NCBI GenBank assembly: GCA_947450165.1
Contig: CANFUJ010000005.1
Coordinates: 1-43,460 of the forward strand
Length of the DNA stretch: 43,460 nucleotides
Direction of reading: 5' to 3'
DNA from: Chitinophagaceae bacterium
Lineage (GTDB): Bacteria > Bacteroidota > Bacteroidia > Chitinophagales > Chitinophagaceae
Positions 8,039 to 15,599 of this stretch are shown piece by piece. The notes under the pieces were generated by a model. The model worked only from the letters and a program-made list of their open reading frames with translations, made no database searches and was not told where the DNA came from. A program made the position numbers and the translations under genes. The number at the start of each line of letters is the position of its first letter. Within the stretch, counting starts at the first letter, position 1.

Positions 8039-8761
8039 ATGCCAAGAAAAAAAATATTTAAATATGAACTCACAGACCTTGTTACTGAATATAACGAGGA
8101 CTTATATAATGAAGTAGCAGAAAGAATTTCTGTTAAACTTATAAAAGACAATCAAACAGGCTGGTCAGCGAAAATAGTAAATGGTGAGGCGGTTATAACT
8201 TATAAAAAAGCAGACGCTCCTGATGCTTGCTTTGCACATGAACTTTTACATATTAAGTATGAGTTAAACGGACTCAAACCTCCAATGATAAAAGACAATG
8301 AAGGTGTGACAGATATTATGCCTCTCTTATTTAACCAAATTTGTCACCATAAGTTTTACAATGAGTTTTACGATATGGGCTTTAACGAAGAAGAATTTTT
8401 AAACGACCATGATGCAATGGAAATTGACATTTTAGCAAAACGAGACCTAAAATTATTAAAAGACATCTTTTCTAAAAGTGGAGAGATAAAAGGGTCGACA
8501 GCCCTATTACTTCCTTATATCATGCTTAAAAGTCCACATGACAAAAGTGAAACTACTAAACAGTTCATTGAACGTATTAAAAAAATAGGAGACAAAAGTT
8601 TTTTTGAGGCAATAGATACTATCTTGACAGATTGGACAAGTCAAGAAACTTTGGACTCAAGCATGACCTTTGCTCGAATCTTCAAATCTTGTAACAGACC
8701 TAAAGTAGGTTTTTGTTTAAGCGGACGTGAAGAAGATGTAATTGTTGCAGGGAATATATAA
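8039..8761 (+). CDS. putative HExxH metalloprotease-like protein
   Basis: A 240-residue soluble protein. Residues 61-75 (PDACFAHELLHIKYE) contain H67-E68-L-L-H71, a zincin-type HExxH motif in a predicted helix. The residue that would supply the third zinc ligand could be E87 or D91 in KDNEGVTDIMPLL, but I cannot decide. The rest is helical, with NEFYDMGFNEEEFLNDHDAMEIDILAKRD and no recognised domain. It has no signal peptide, so it should act in the cytoplasm. It sits 179 bases after the Thoeris operon between two attC-like repeats, so it may be a separate mobile unit. Whether it is a defence protease is unknown. Confidence 0.6.
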   Translation: MPRKKIFKYELTDLVTEYNEDLYNEVAERISVKLIKDNQTGWSAKIVNGEAVITYKKADAPDACFAHELLHIKYELNGLKPPMIKDNEGVTDIMPLLFNQICHHKFYNEFYDMGFNEEEFLNDHDAMEIDILAKRDLKLLKDIFSKSGEIKGSTALLLPYIMLKSPHDKSETTKQFIERIKKIGDKSFFEAIDTILTDWTSQETLDSSMTFARIFKSCNRPKVGFCLSGREEDVIVAGNI

Positions 8762-8763
8762 AA

Positions 8764-8901
8764 CTGCTACTAACAGCCGTTTTGCAAAAGCGGGGGCTTC
8801 GTGCTTCTATGACAGTGAAGTGCTAAATTCAAGCTTTGTGCATCTAATGAAGTTTAGTGCTAAAAATCCCCGCCTTCGCAAAGCAGCAAAACGTTATGTG
8901 C
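8764..8901 (+). repeat. attC-like imperfect inverted repeat C
   Basis: The best of the three copies. Left arm TAAC (8771-8774), GTTTTGC (8779-8785), GCGGGG (8790-8795); right arm CCCCGC (8868-8873), GCAAAAC (8886-8892), CGTTATG (8892-8898). The arms pair with small bulges around a roughly 70-base loop, as integron attC sites do. It starts immediately after the stop of the HExxH gene. Confidence 0.45.
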
Positions 8902-9156
8902 TACTTTAGGACGACTCTAAACAAAGAAAACTTGACGAATGAAAGATTGGCATCAATTGAAATTGGCGATTAAGTGCTCCGCAGACAAATTTGTGGTTAA
9001 TCAACGCCAAGCCCGAAAACGTCATGCTGCATGCTAAGAAGACAATGCAAACATAAACTGACATAGAAATATTGAAAAACAAAATCTGCAAATCGTCAAC
9101 AAACATTTTTCGCCAGTGATAAGAATTCAGAACTTAAAGCAACATTGACTAACATT
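8902..9156. other. non-coding stretch, nothing recognised
   Basis: About 255 bases between repeat C and the next membrane protein. No gene, repeat or clear promoter is seen. It could hold a decayed cassette. Confidence 0.4.
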
Positions 9157-9453
9157 ATGTGGAAAAAAATCAACTTCTTAATTCTAAGCTTACAAGTTTT
9201 GATTTGTTTCTTGGGGACATTTTATAATAAAATTGCTTTCGGTTGGGGATTAGGTGACTTGATATGGTACGGAATAATGTATTTACTTCTATTAATCCAT
9301 TTGATATTGACATTACGTTACAGAAATCAGGATGACAAGCTTAAAAAAATTGCAATAATATTTTTTATTTTCATCATTTCAATTTGCCTAAAAGCAACAA
9401 TTTGGAGAGGCGTTGAATATCCTTGGAATGGAAAAATATTCTTTGAGAATTAA
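9157..9453 (+). CDS. small membrane protein of unknown function
   Basis: A 98-residue protein starting MWKKINFLILSLQ; I prefer the ATG at 9157 over the TTG at 9145. Three membrane segments are visible: LILSLQVLICFLGTF, then LIWYGIMYLLLLIHLILTL, then IAIIFFIFIISICL. A basic loop (RYRNQDDKLKK) lies between the second and third. The C-terminus is short and aromatic (WRGVEYPW). No family is recognised. It is followed 21 bases later by a strong terminator. Confidence 0.55.
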   Translation: MWKKINFLILSLQVLICFLGTFYNKIAFGWGLGDLIWYGIMYLLLLIHLILTLRYRNQDDKLKKIAIIFFIFIISICLKATIWRGVEYPWNGKIFFEN

Positions 9454-9474
9454 AACGTTTGTTAACTCACGTTT

Positions 9475-9515
9475 ACATCCCCGAAACATACATTGTTATC
9501 GGGGATGTTTTTATT
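9475..9515 (+). terminator. strong Rho-independent terminator
   Basis: Perfect 10-bp arms ACATCCCCGA (9475-9484) and TCGGGGATGT (9499-9508) with a 14-base loop, followed by TTTTATTCTT. It closes the accessory-gene array from the left against the convergent integrase module. Confidence 0.85.
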
Positions 9516-9587
9516 CTTCTTGTTCAGCGCAAATAAAATTCCCGCTCTTAATCCAACAACTGATATTATTTCAATATGCCCCCTATC

Positions 9588-9899
9588 CTACACTGATGAC
9601 TTTTCACTACTTTCTGTCTCCTTGATAACTGGCTTAATAATCGTTTGCGCACTTAACTTATTAATTGATTTTCGTTGACTTTCATTTTCTAACCGCAATT
9701 TTAAATTTTGGTTTTTCAAATTGGAAATTACGGCATTCGTATGTTTATTTCTGTTGAAATATATTACACCGCAAATTACAATACCAGATAAAACTCCAGC
9801 TATTAAATATTTGATTTTTGAGCCATTGAGTTGATGCTTCATTTGATAACTCTCGCTTAATGAGTTTAACAGCATAGCATTAGAATAATTCATTTTCAT
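9588..9899 (-). CDS. small protein with one membrane helix and coiled coil
   Basis: A 103-residue protein. A short N-terminal region is followed by a membrane helix at about residues 30-48 (YLIAGVLSGIVICGVIYF) and a coiled coil with heptad leucines (NLKNQNLKLRLENESQRKSINKL). The tail is rich in charged residues. The start overlaps the end of the upstream 145-residue gene by 20 bases, so the two are coupled. It lies at the distal end of the integrase module; such small membrane-coiled-coil proteins are common in Bacteroidota mobile elements, without known function. Confidence 0.5.
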   Translation of the reverse strand: MKMNYSNAMLLNSLSESYQMKHQLNGSKIKYLIAGVLSGIVICGVIYFNRNKHTNAVISNLKNQNLKLRLENESQRKSINKLSAQTIIKPVIKETESSEKSSV

Positions 9900-10317
9900 G
9901 TTTTGAAATTTTTAATTGTTTGTTAATTGAGTTATAGGTTACGAAATAATCAATAAAATAGAAATAGCTGATTTCGTTCTCTTTACGATAAAATAAGGAT
10001 TTGGTCAATTCGATACCGGTGCTCTCAAGAATATCTACAGTTATTGTTGGGAGATTCAAAATAAACAAATGGTCCAAACGCTCGGCCATCATTTTGTGAA
10101 ACAACTCCATTTCCTTATAAATGGTTTTGGCTTCTTTTTTAATCACTGCCCAGTAATCATCTTTACAATTCTTAATTGTACCGTCTGGTAATACCTCTTT
10201 TGGACAATATTCTCTCGTTGCATGTTCCTGGTCGGCAATTGGATACTGACATTTAGAGAACTTACACTTTCTGTTATCAAAAAAAGTGTGAAAATCAAAT
10301 TGGTGTTTTTTTTTCAT
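9880..10317 (-). CDS. small cysteine-containing protein of the integrase module
   Basis: A 145-residue protein. Four cysteines in the N-terminal third (FDNRKCKFSKCQYP, EYCPKE, KNCKDDYW) suggest a zinc-binding fold. The middle is helical (KKEAKTIYKEMELFHKMMAERLDHLF) and the end is aromatic-rich. No family is recognised. It overlaps the next gene downstream by 20 bases. Together with the HTH gene 26 bases upstream it forms a transcript typical of accessory genes next to an integrase. Confidence 0.5.
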   Translation of the reverse strand: MKKKHQFDFHTFFDNRKCKFSKCQYPIADQEHATREYCPKEVLPDGTIKNCKDDYWAVIKKEAKTIYKEMELFHKMMAERLDHLFILNLPTITVDILESTGIELTKSLFYRKENEISYFYFIDYFVTYNSINKQLKISKHENELF

Positions 10318-10343
10318 TTTTTTATATTTAATGGTTAAAGAAT

Positions 10344-10637
10344 TTATTGGGATTTTCGTTTTTTATTTATGGGTAACATTGCTGCTTCGATATCAGATAA
10401 TTTATAGTACACCCTGTTCCCTATCCCGTATGCAATAAGAGTACCCGCTTTTGTCCAGTTGTGTACTGTAGACAAATCGCATTTTAGCATATCGGCTACT
10501 TCTTGCCGAGTAAGATACCCGTCGGTTTTAGGCTTTTCATTCTGCACCTTAAGTGCAGAGATATCCTTTTTCAATTCCTGAAACATAGAGCTGATTTGCT
10601 CCGGCGAGAGATTATGTAGTATTGTAGAATGCACCAT
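10344..10637 (-). CDS. helix-turn-helix (HTH_17/excisionase-like) DNA-binding protein
   Basis: A 97-residue protein from the ATG at 10637; a TTG at 10661 would add 8 residues. A short coiled region (LSPEQISSMFQELKKDISAL) is followed by a winged-helix core: YLTRQEVADMLKCDLSTVHNWTKAGTL, then the wing IAYGIGNRVYYKLSDIEAAM. This is the HTH_17 layout of excisionases and of regulators carried by Bacteroidota integrative elements. In this setting it probably directs excision or regulates the module. Confidence 0.8.
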   Translation of the reverse strand: MVHSTILHNLSPEQISSMFQELKKDISALKVQNEKPKTDGYLTRQEVADMLKCDLSTVHNWTKAGTLIAYGIGNRVYYKLSDIEAAMLPINKKRKSQ

Positions 10638-10742
10638 ATAAACTGAATTAATTAGGTGCAAAATAATAAAGACATTTAATGCTGTAAATTAACAACAGAA
10701 CTAAAAAGGGAGCAAAACAGAACTATTTTGGGAGCGATTTTT

Positions 10743-11594
10743 CTAGTGATAATCTAAGCCGGGAAATTCTAATTTCAAACAATCAACCAAATATGCTGGC
10801 TTCTTTGAAGATATTTTAACGCCTTTAATTTTAACAGAGTACTCGTCCGCAAGAAATTGGATGTACACTTTATGCTTGAAATCTTTCAAAAAGTTATTTT
10901 TCCTGAACACATGATATACAAATGAGTGAGTTGAAACTTGTGCTTTATTATCAACCAACTTTGCAATTATTTCTAACCCTTTTTTATAGTGTTGTTCATC
11001 TTTAAAAATATCATCTCTCCAATTTTTCTTATTTATAATTACTTCTTCTTGATTATTTAAATTCAGTTTTTTTTCTTTTAACCACGTTAAAAATCTAAAA
11101 TAAGCCTCGGCTTCAACTTGTGGGTACACAAAATCCAAATGATATAACTTACAGCTTGTAGCGTGAATAAAAACACTTTTATTCCTTTTAGATAATAAAA
11201 TATAATTACTTACATAATTCTTGATACCCACATAATGATTGTATTCAAATACTGTACTATCCGTTTTTAAAGTGACATAAGGTTTATTATCTTGTAACCC
11301 ATCATAAAGAATCTCATCAAATTTAATTATTAGCCTATTTAACAAAGCCTCTATTGATTTGGTATTCTTAGAATTAGAATCAAATTGTTTGATAAGCTTA
11401 TCAAGTTTTAACTTAACCGAACACTCAAATATTTCTTTTTGCTTCTGCCTAATTTTAACAACATCAGATCTTTTTATCTCTGCCCATCTTGCCTGAATAG
11501 GAATTTTTTCACCCTTCAATAATAAACCGGTTGATGATGATAAAAGACAAATTTCACCATTAATCCAATTGTCAAATGTGTAAGGAGGTGTCAT
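10743..11594 (-). CDS. hypothetical protein downstream of hipA
   Basis: A 283-residue cytoplasmic protein without membrane segments. It contains a basic helical segment (KIRQKQKEIFECSVKLKLDKLIKQF), a beta-rich middle (YVTLKTDSTVFEYNHYVG) and a C-terminal part with YLVDCLKLEF. I recognise no family. It starts 11 bases after the hipA stop on the same strand and so is probably transcribed with hipBA. It could be a third component of the module, but nothing in the sequence shows this. Confidence 0.55.
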   Translation of the reverse strand: MTPPYTFDNWINGEICLLSSSTGLLLKGEKIPIQARWAEIKRSDVVKIRQKQKEIFECSVKLKLDKLIKQFDSNSKNTKSIEALLNRLIIKFDEILYDGLQDNKPYVTLKTDSTVFEYNHYVGIKNYVSNYILLSKRNKSVFIHATSCKLYHLDFVYPQVEAEAYFRFLTWLKEKKLNLNNQEEVIINKKNWRDDIFKDEQHYKKGLEIIAKLVDNKAQVSTHSFVYHVFRKNNFLKDFKHKVYIQFLADEYSVKIKGVKISSKKPAYLVDCLKLEFPGLDYH

Positions 11595-11605
11595 AAATAA
11601 TAACG

Positions 11606-12874
11606 CTATTTTATATTTTTAAACGCATTTTTTGTTAACTCAATTTCGCTATTGCCAATGCCAAAATGTTTGGCAACTTTACTCCAATCTTTCAATGACT
11701 TTTGCATCTCATTTAATATTCGATTTGAATTTTCTTCGCTCAATTTAAAATACTTTGCTACCTCTATTGCTAAAGAAACATCCAAGTCATTGTTACTGTC
11801 ATTGATATTTAATTTTAATCCCGTTCCAAATTCATTAGGATTCATGTCATATGCAGGTGAAAGTTGCCATCCCGATTTGGTCAATAAAAATCCATGGTTA
11901 CGCAAATGGTCATCTGTATTTGAAATCAGGATGTTAAATAAAATTCTTCTCCATAATTGCTCAAGCTCTTTGGTAACATTATTTCCACGCTGTATTATAA
12001 ACTCTGCCATTTCAAGATAACTGACACCTTCATTATTGTCTGCTCCATCGGAATAACCGAGCAAAGTCATTGCAGATGCATAATGTAATCGAAGTCCCAT
12101 TTCGGTTCTATCAAATCGTTTGGATAAATAGGTATGGTGTTTGCCAGAGAAACGAATCAACTTTGCTTCCGGTACATGAATACCACATTCAACCGCCAAA
12201 GTATGAACCACCATTTCCCATGCACCCACATCTTTTGTATCTTGAACACTTGGAAATTTCGCAATCCATAAATTCTGTTTTTCATCAATTACACTAGCTT
12301 TTGGTCTTGCTCCACCCAACGATGAACCCGGATTAACCAGCATTGATAACCACTTCAAATACTGGGGGTCATTTACAGCATCTTCATTTTCTAATTGTAA
12401 ACTTGCGTACTCCAATTCTCTTAGTGAAGTCCAAGGAGGCGAAGCCATTTCTCTGTTGTCGTTCAAAAATGCTCCTGATGGCTCTAATTTGAATCTCAAA
12501 CCTCCCATTCTATGTCCGTCATATACACCTAATAAGTAATCGCTTTCGAAATATATTTTTTCGTTCCTATTTTCTTGTTTGGCAAGAATAGATTCTCTTC
12601 TTCTCATCAATAACCTACCCCATCTGTCGGGAGATGAATCTAAAAAAACACCAAAATTATTTTCTGTTTCCTGCAAGTATTGCTTACCCTGATAAAAATT
12701 TAGATTTGGATCTAAAAACAACGAATGGTCATTTTGAAGCCATTCCTTTTCATATTCAAATGAGAATATTTCCTTTCCTCGTACATGCTGCGCCGTTAGT
12801 ATGCCCAAAAGTTTACATCCTTTCAAATCAGACCAATCTGCATAAACCCATATTTTTTTTTCTTGAATTGCCAT
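11606..12874 (-). CDS. hipA: HipA-family serine/threonine kinase toxin
   Basis: A 422-residue protein. The N-terminal HipA subdomain (residues 8-110) contains GILTAQHVRGKEIFSFEYEKEWL. The kinase core has the P-loop-like GSSLGGARPKASV near residue 190, LSKRFDR near 250, the catalytic loop SNTDDHLRNHGFLL (aspartate in NTDDH) near 330, and the metal-binding LSPAYDMNP near 355. HipA toxins phosphorylate aminoacyl-tRNA synthetases or other targets and cause growth arrest. It starts 3 bases after the stop of hipB. The order antitoxin then toxin is normal. Confidence 0.9.
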   Translation of the reverse strand: MAIQEKKIWVYADWSDLKGCKLLGILTAQHVRGKEIFSFEYEKEWLQNDHSLFLDPNLNFYQGKQYLQETENNFGVFLDSSPDRWGRLLMRRRESILAKQENRNEKIYFESDYLLGVYDGHRMGGLRFKLEPSGAFLNDNREMASPPWTSLRELEYASLQLENEDAVNDPQYLKWLSMLVNPGSSLGGARPKASVIDEKQNLWIAKFPSVQDTKDVGAWEMVVHTLAVECGIHVPEAKLIRFSGKHHTYLSKRFDRTEMGLRLHYASAMTLLGYSDGADNNEGVSYLEMAEFIIQRGNNVTKELEQLWRRILFNILISNTDDHLRNHGFLLTKSGWQLSPAYDMNPNEFGTGLKLNINDSNNDLDVSLAIEVAKYFKLSEENSNRILNEMQKSLKDWSKVAKHFGIGNSEIELTKNAFKNIK

Positions 12875-12877
12875 AAC

Positions 12878-13192
12878 TTATAGCGTTCTTTTTGCGCCTC
12901 TTTTATTAATTACCATTCCAGCATCTTGTAACTTTCTGCCTAAAGTATCATTTGCTGCAACATTTACAATATCATTTTGAAGACCTAATACAAAAAGTAC
13001 TTGGAGATAATTACCCATCGAAACTGATGGAATTCCAAGCTCAATGCTGTACAATGTCTTTCTACCAATTCCTGCCCTTTCTGCTACTTGTTCTGCAGTT
13101 AGTTTTCTTCTCAAGCGAGCTAACTTTATATTTTCACCCAAGGTGGTAAGTAGCTTTAGGTTTTTAGGCATTATTACCTGTTCCGTTTTCAT
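12878..13192 (-). CDS. hipB: HipB-like XRE antitoxin
   Basis: A 104-residue XRE-type HTH protein. The DNA-binding core spans about residues 10-75: LLTTLGENIKLARLRRKLTAEQVAERAGIGRKTLYSIELGI-type helices, then YLQVLFVLGL. The basic C-terminal tail (GAGMVINKRGAKRTL-like end) would reach the toxin. It sits 3 bases before hipA and 75 bases after the integrase stop. It should neutralise HipA and repress the operon. An internal ATG at 13171 (MPKNLKLL) is an alternative start. Confidence 0.85.
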   Translation of the reverse strand: MKTEQVIMPKNLKLLTTLGENIKLARLRRKLTAEQVAERAGIGRKTLYSIELGIPSVSMGNYLQVLFVLGLQNDIVNVAANDTLGRKLQDAGMVINKRGAKRTL

Positions 13193-13267
13193 TTAACGTG
13201 TATTTTATTACCCAAATATATACTTTTATGCGCAATTTATGAAACATTATCATTTAAAATCTCCAAT

Positions 13268-14485
13268 TTACTTGAAATATTCCGCTAATTGAATTGCCTT
13301 TTCTGTTACAGTTTTACCGATATATTCCAAAAACATCGCTTCTGTAGAATGACCGGTTACATTGATTAATAATGATGTTGGTATAAATCCATAATTATTG
13401 GTTGCAAAAGAGCGTCTTCCAATATGAGAAGTAACCAATTCATACTTAGGGAATACGCCAGTTTCTTTTCGTATTTCATCTTTGTCTATCTTACTACCTT
13501 TAGTCATTTTATTGATTCCTGCAATTTTACAAACCTCTTTTATATATTCATTATATCGCTGGTCACTTATAGGTCGTGGGAAATCGCCATTTCTCTTTTC
13601 CAAAATAGTTCTCACCTGCTTACTCAATGGAATTGCCATTATCTTACCTGTTTTAATCTGAGTAAATTCAATAAGTGGCACATCATCCTGAAATCTTATT
13701 TGTTCTTTTTTAAATCGCATAAAGTCCGATATTCTTTGTCCGGTTTCACAACTGATGACCAGCCAATCCCTTGCATTGTCTAAATAATTCTTTTCAAAAT
13801 TGGTGTTGATAAGTAATTCTATCTCGTCTTTAGTTAAAAAAATCTTTTCAACTTTTTCAAATTTAGTCTTGATACTATTGAGTTGGAAATGGGTTTCTAC
13901 ACCATTGTTTCTTGCACTATAGCAAATGGTTTTGATGAATTTAATTGCCCGAGCAATTGTGTTGGGCGAATACTTTTGCGTCTTACAATAATTTTCAAAT
14001 CGGAGTTTAAAATCAGCATTTACATCTTTCACTAAAAACTGACAACCTTCCGCTGTTTGAAAACGTTCAAGCAGGTGCTTAAATACAATTATCTTTTTGT
14101 ATGAAGCTTGTTGTAAGGAGCTTTTTTTATGCTTGAGGTAATAATCAATGTGCTCTATAAATCCATCCGGAATAAAATCCTGATTCTCCTTGGGTGGAGG
14201 CGGATTAAAAAAATCTTTAAACCATTTCGAATTTATGGGCTGAGTGGATGATGTATTATGATAATGGTTTAAGATGTCATTTTTGAGAATCTCTAAATCA
14301 TGATTCAATTTTTTAAAAACAGCATCCTTAAGGTTTTTGGGTTGACCTTTTGTTGTGCTCCAATTTTCAGGGTTAATTGAAAATCTGGTTTTTGCTTTTA
14401 CATCGACGTTTCTACCGTCTTTAAATCTTACATAAATTTTGGTGGGATTATTTTCACCCTGAAGAATAAAATTAATTGTAGCCAT
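13268..14485 (-). CDS. tyrosine recombinase (integrase)
   Basis: A 405-residue Bacteroidota-type site-specific recombinase starting MATINFILQG; an ATG 30 bases upstream is possible. The N-terminal arm-binding domain has the usual YVRFKDGRN and INPENWS segments, followed by a SAM-like core-binding domain (YKKIIVFKHLLERF, YSPNTIARAIKFIKTI). The catalytic domain has the first arginine in SCETGQRISDF, the H-x-x-R in SHIGRRSFAT, the second histidine in TGHSTEAM and the nucleophilic tyrosine in LEYIGK. All catalytic residues are present, so the enzyme should be active. A TATATTTG -7 element lies at 14490-14497 just before the start. Confidence 0.92.
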   Translation of the reverse strand: MATINFILQGENNPTKIYVRFKDGRNVDVKAKTRFSINPENWSTTKGQPKNLKDAVFKKLNHDLEILKNDILNHYHNTSSTQPINSKWFKDFFNPPPPKENQDFIPDGFIEHIDYYLKHKKSSLQQASYKKIIVFKHLLERFQTAEGCQFLVKDVNADFKLRFENYCKTQKYSPNTIARAIKFIKTICYSARNNGVETHFQLNSIKTKFEKVEKIFLTKDEIELLINTNFEKNYLDNARDWLVISCETGQRISDFMRFKKEQIRFQDDVPLIEFTQIKTGKIMAIPLSKQVRTILEKRNGDFPRPISDQRYNEYIKEVCKIAGINKMTKGSKIDKDEIRKETGVFPKYELVTSHIGRRSFATNNYGFIPTSLLINVTGHSTEAMFLEYIGKTVTEKAIQLAEYFK

Positions 14486-14663
14486 ATTACAAATATAGCA
14501 AATTTTAGCCCACATTTAGCCCACAATTAGTCCATTTAGTTCAATCCCATTCCATCTTATTCAATTTTAGATAAAAGCTATAACTATTTGATTTAGTTGA
14601 ATTTAATACTAATTTTATTGATTTTTCAGCACTTTCAAAAAACAGTAAAATTGAGCTAATTGT

Positions 14664-14682
14664 GGTCCCTGCAGCTCCACCC
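14664..14682 (+). other. candidate attachment site: tmRNA 3'-end-like fragment
   Basis: GGTCCCTGCAGCTCCACCC. The part CAGCTCC-A-CC is the conserved 3' acceptor end of tmRNA genes, where CAGCTCC pairs with the 5' GGGGCTG, preceded by bases that could be the 3' half of a T arm. No complete tmRNA gene is in the window. It lies about 180 bases beyond the start of the integrase, where an att site is expected. It could be the right end of an element whose left end lies outside the window. Confidence 0.4.
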
Positions 14683-14759
14683 AGCGAGAATTTTGGTCAA
14701 TCTGAAGAGGTTGACCATTTTTGTTATGGGGTGAAATGTGTTGTGTTGAGTTTGATGTT

Positions 14760-14880
14760 GGAAACACGAAGGCACAAAGACACAAAGTCGCAATTTCTTT
14801 TGTTACAGACAAAAAACATAAGGGAGGAAAGACTGAAAAGATGGAATACGAAGGCACAAAGTCGTGAAGACACAAAGTAA
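14760..14880 (+). repeat. GAAGGCACAAAG-type repeat
   Basis: Two copies of ACGAAGGCACAAAG, near 14764 and 14850, are each followed by a GACACAAAGT phrase. This type of sequence recurs in intergenic regions of many bacterial genomes and produces false reading frames on both strands. The stretch 14486-14985 holds no gene. Confidence 0.5.
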
Positions 14881-14985
14881 TTAAGCAGATTGCTTCATAC
14901 TGCTCAAACCGTTTTAACCTCATTCACTTTGACCAATGGCAATAACATCAAAATTGAAAAAATAACTCCTATAATTAGTGATTTA

Positions 14986-15528
14986 TTATTTGATTTCAAA
15001 AAAAACAATTATTTTATTTGGGTTCGCTAATAGATAAAGGTTCTGCCCATCTGAGCAAAAATTTTCATTGACATTTCCTAAATAATCAAAAGTTATAAAT
15101 GTATTTAAAATAACATTGTAATAACTCATAAATTCAAATTCTTGACCAGATGAATTTCTAACTTCCTCTCCTTCGAATTTTTCATAAGTTAAAATAAATT
15201 TATACTGACCTTGAGGTAAACTAGTTAGATTTATAACATTTGATCCATTTTTTGAATTTTTATAGACGCCGACTTTTAAATTTTCATGTCGAAAATTTTG
15301 AATTTTTATTTCACCTCCAACTGGATTAGAATAGTAGTTAAATTGAAAAGAAATTCTATTAATATTTTTTTCTAGAGTATTATTGAGCTCTTGGCCATTG
15401 CATAATGCTATCGCATAAAAAAAATAAAACTCAAAATAAAATGCTTCATTTGATAAACTATTGATTAAAAATAAAAATTTATTTATTATTTCAAAATGAG
15501 CTAAAATAACAATTTGGCATAATTTCAA
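14986..15528 (-). CDS. hypothetical secreted protein, possibly 5'-degraded
   Basis: The frame encodes up to 180 residues. The N-terminal part is unusual: a hydrophobic stretch (FYFEFYFFYAIALCNGQELNN) resembling a signal peptide ends in CNGQ, but the only ATG lies 30 residues further upstream inside a second hydrophobic stretch. This suggests a lost start codon or a frameshift. The mature part, roughly 140 residues, is beta-rich (ISFQFNYYSNPVGGEIKIQ, LPQGQYKFILTYEKF) and could be a surface domain. No family is recognised. It may be a pseudogene. Confidence 0.35.
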   Translation of the reverse strand: MKLCQIVILAHFEIINKFLFLINSLSNEAFYFEFYFFYAIALCNGQELNNTLEKNINRISFQFNYYSNPVGGEIKIQNFRHENLKVGVYKNSKNGSNVINLTSLPQGQYKFILTYEKFEGEEVRNSSGQEFEFMSYYNVILNTFITFDYLGNVNENFCSDGQNLYLLANPNKIIVFFEIK

Positions 15529-15599
15529 TAATTCAATAATAAATCTTGACTACCCAACTCAAACTTATAAAATATTAGTATGAAGATAATGTAATACAG

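Noticed and set aside
9475-9515. The hairpin as an attachment or attC site
   Set aside because: The perfect GC-rich stem followed by a T run right after a gene is a normal terminator.
11652-12297. Plus-strand frames within the hipA region
   Set aside because: They lie antisense to a clear HipA coding sequence with all kinase motifs.
14615-14923. Overlapping frames on both strands with LCLHDFVP and RRHKDTKSQ phrases
   Set aside because: They are translations of the GAAGGCACAAAG-type repeat, a well-known source of false genes.
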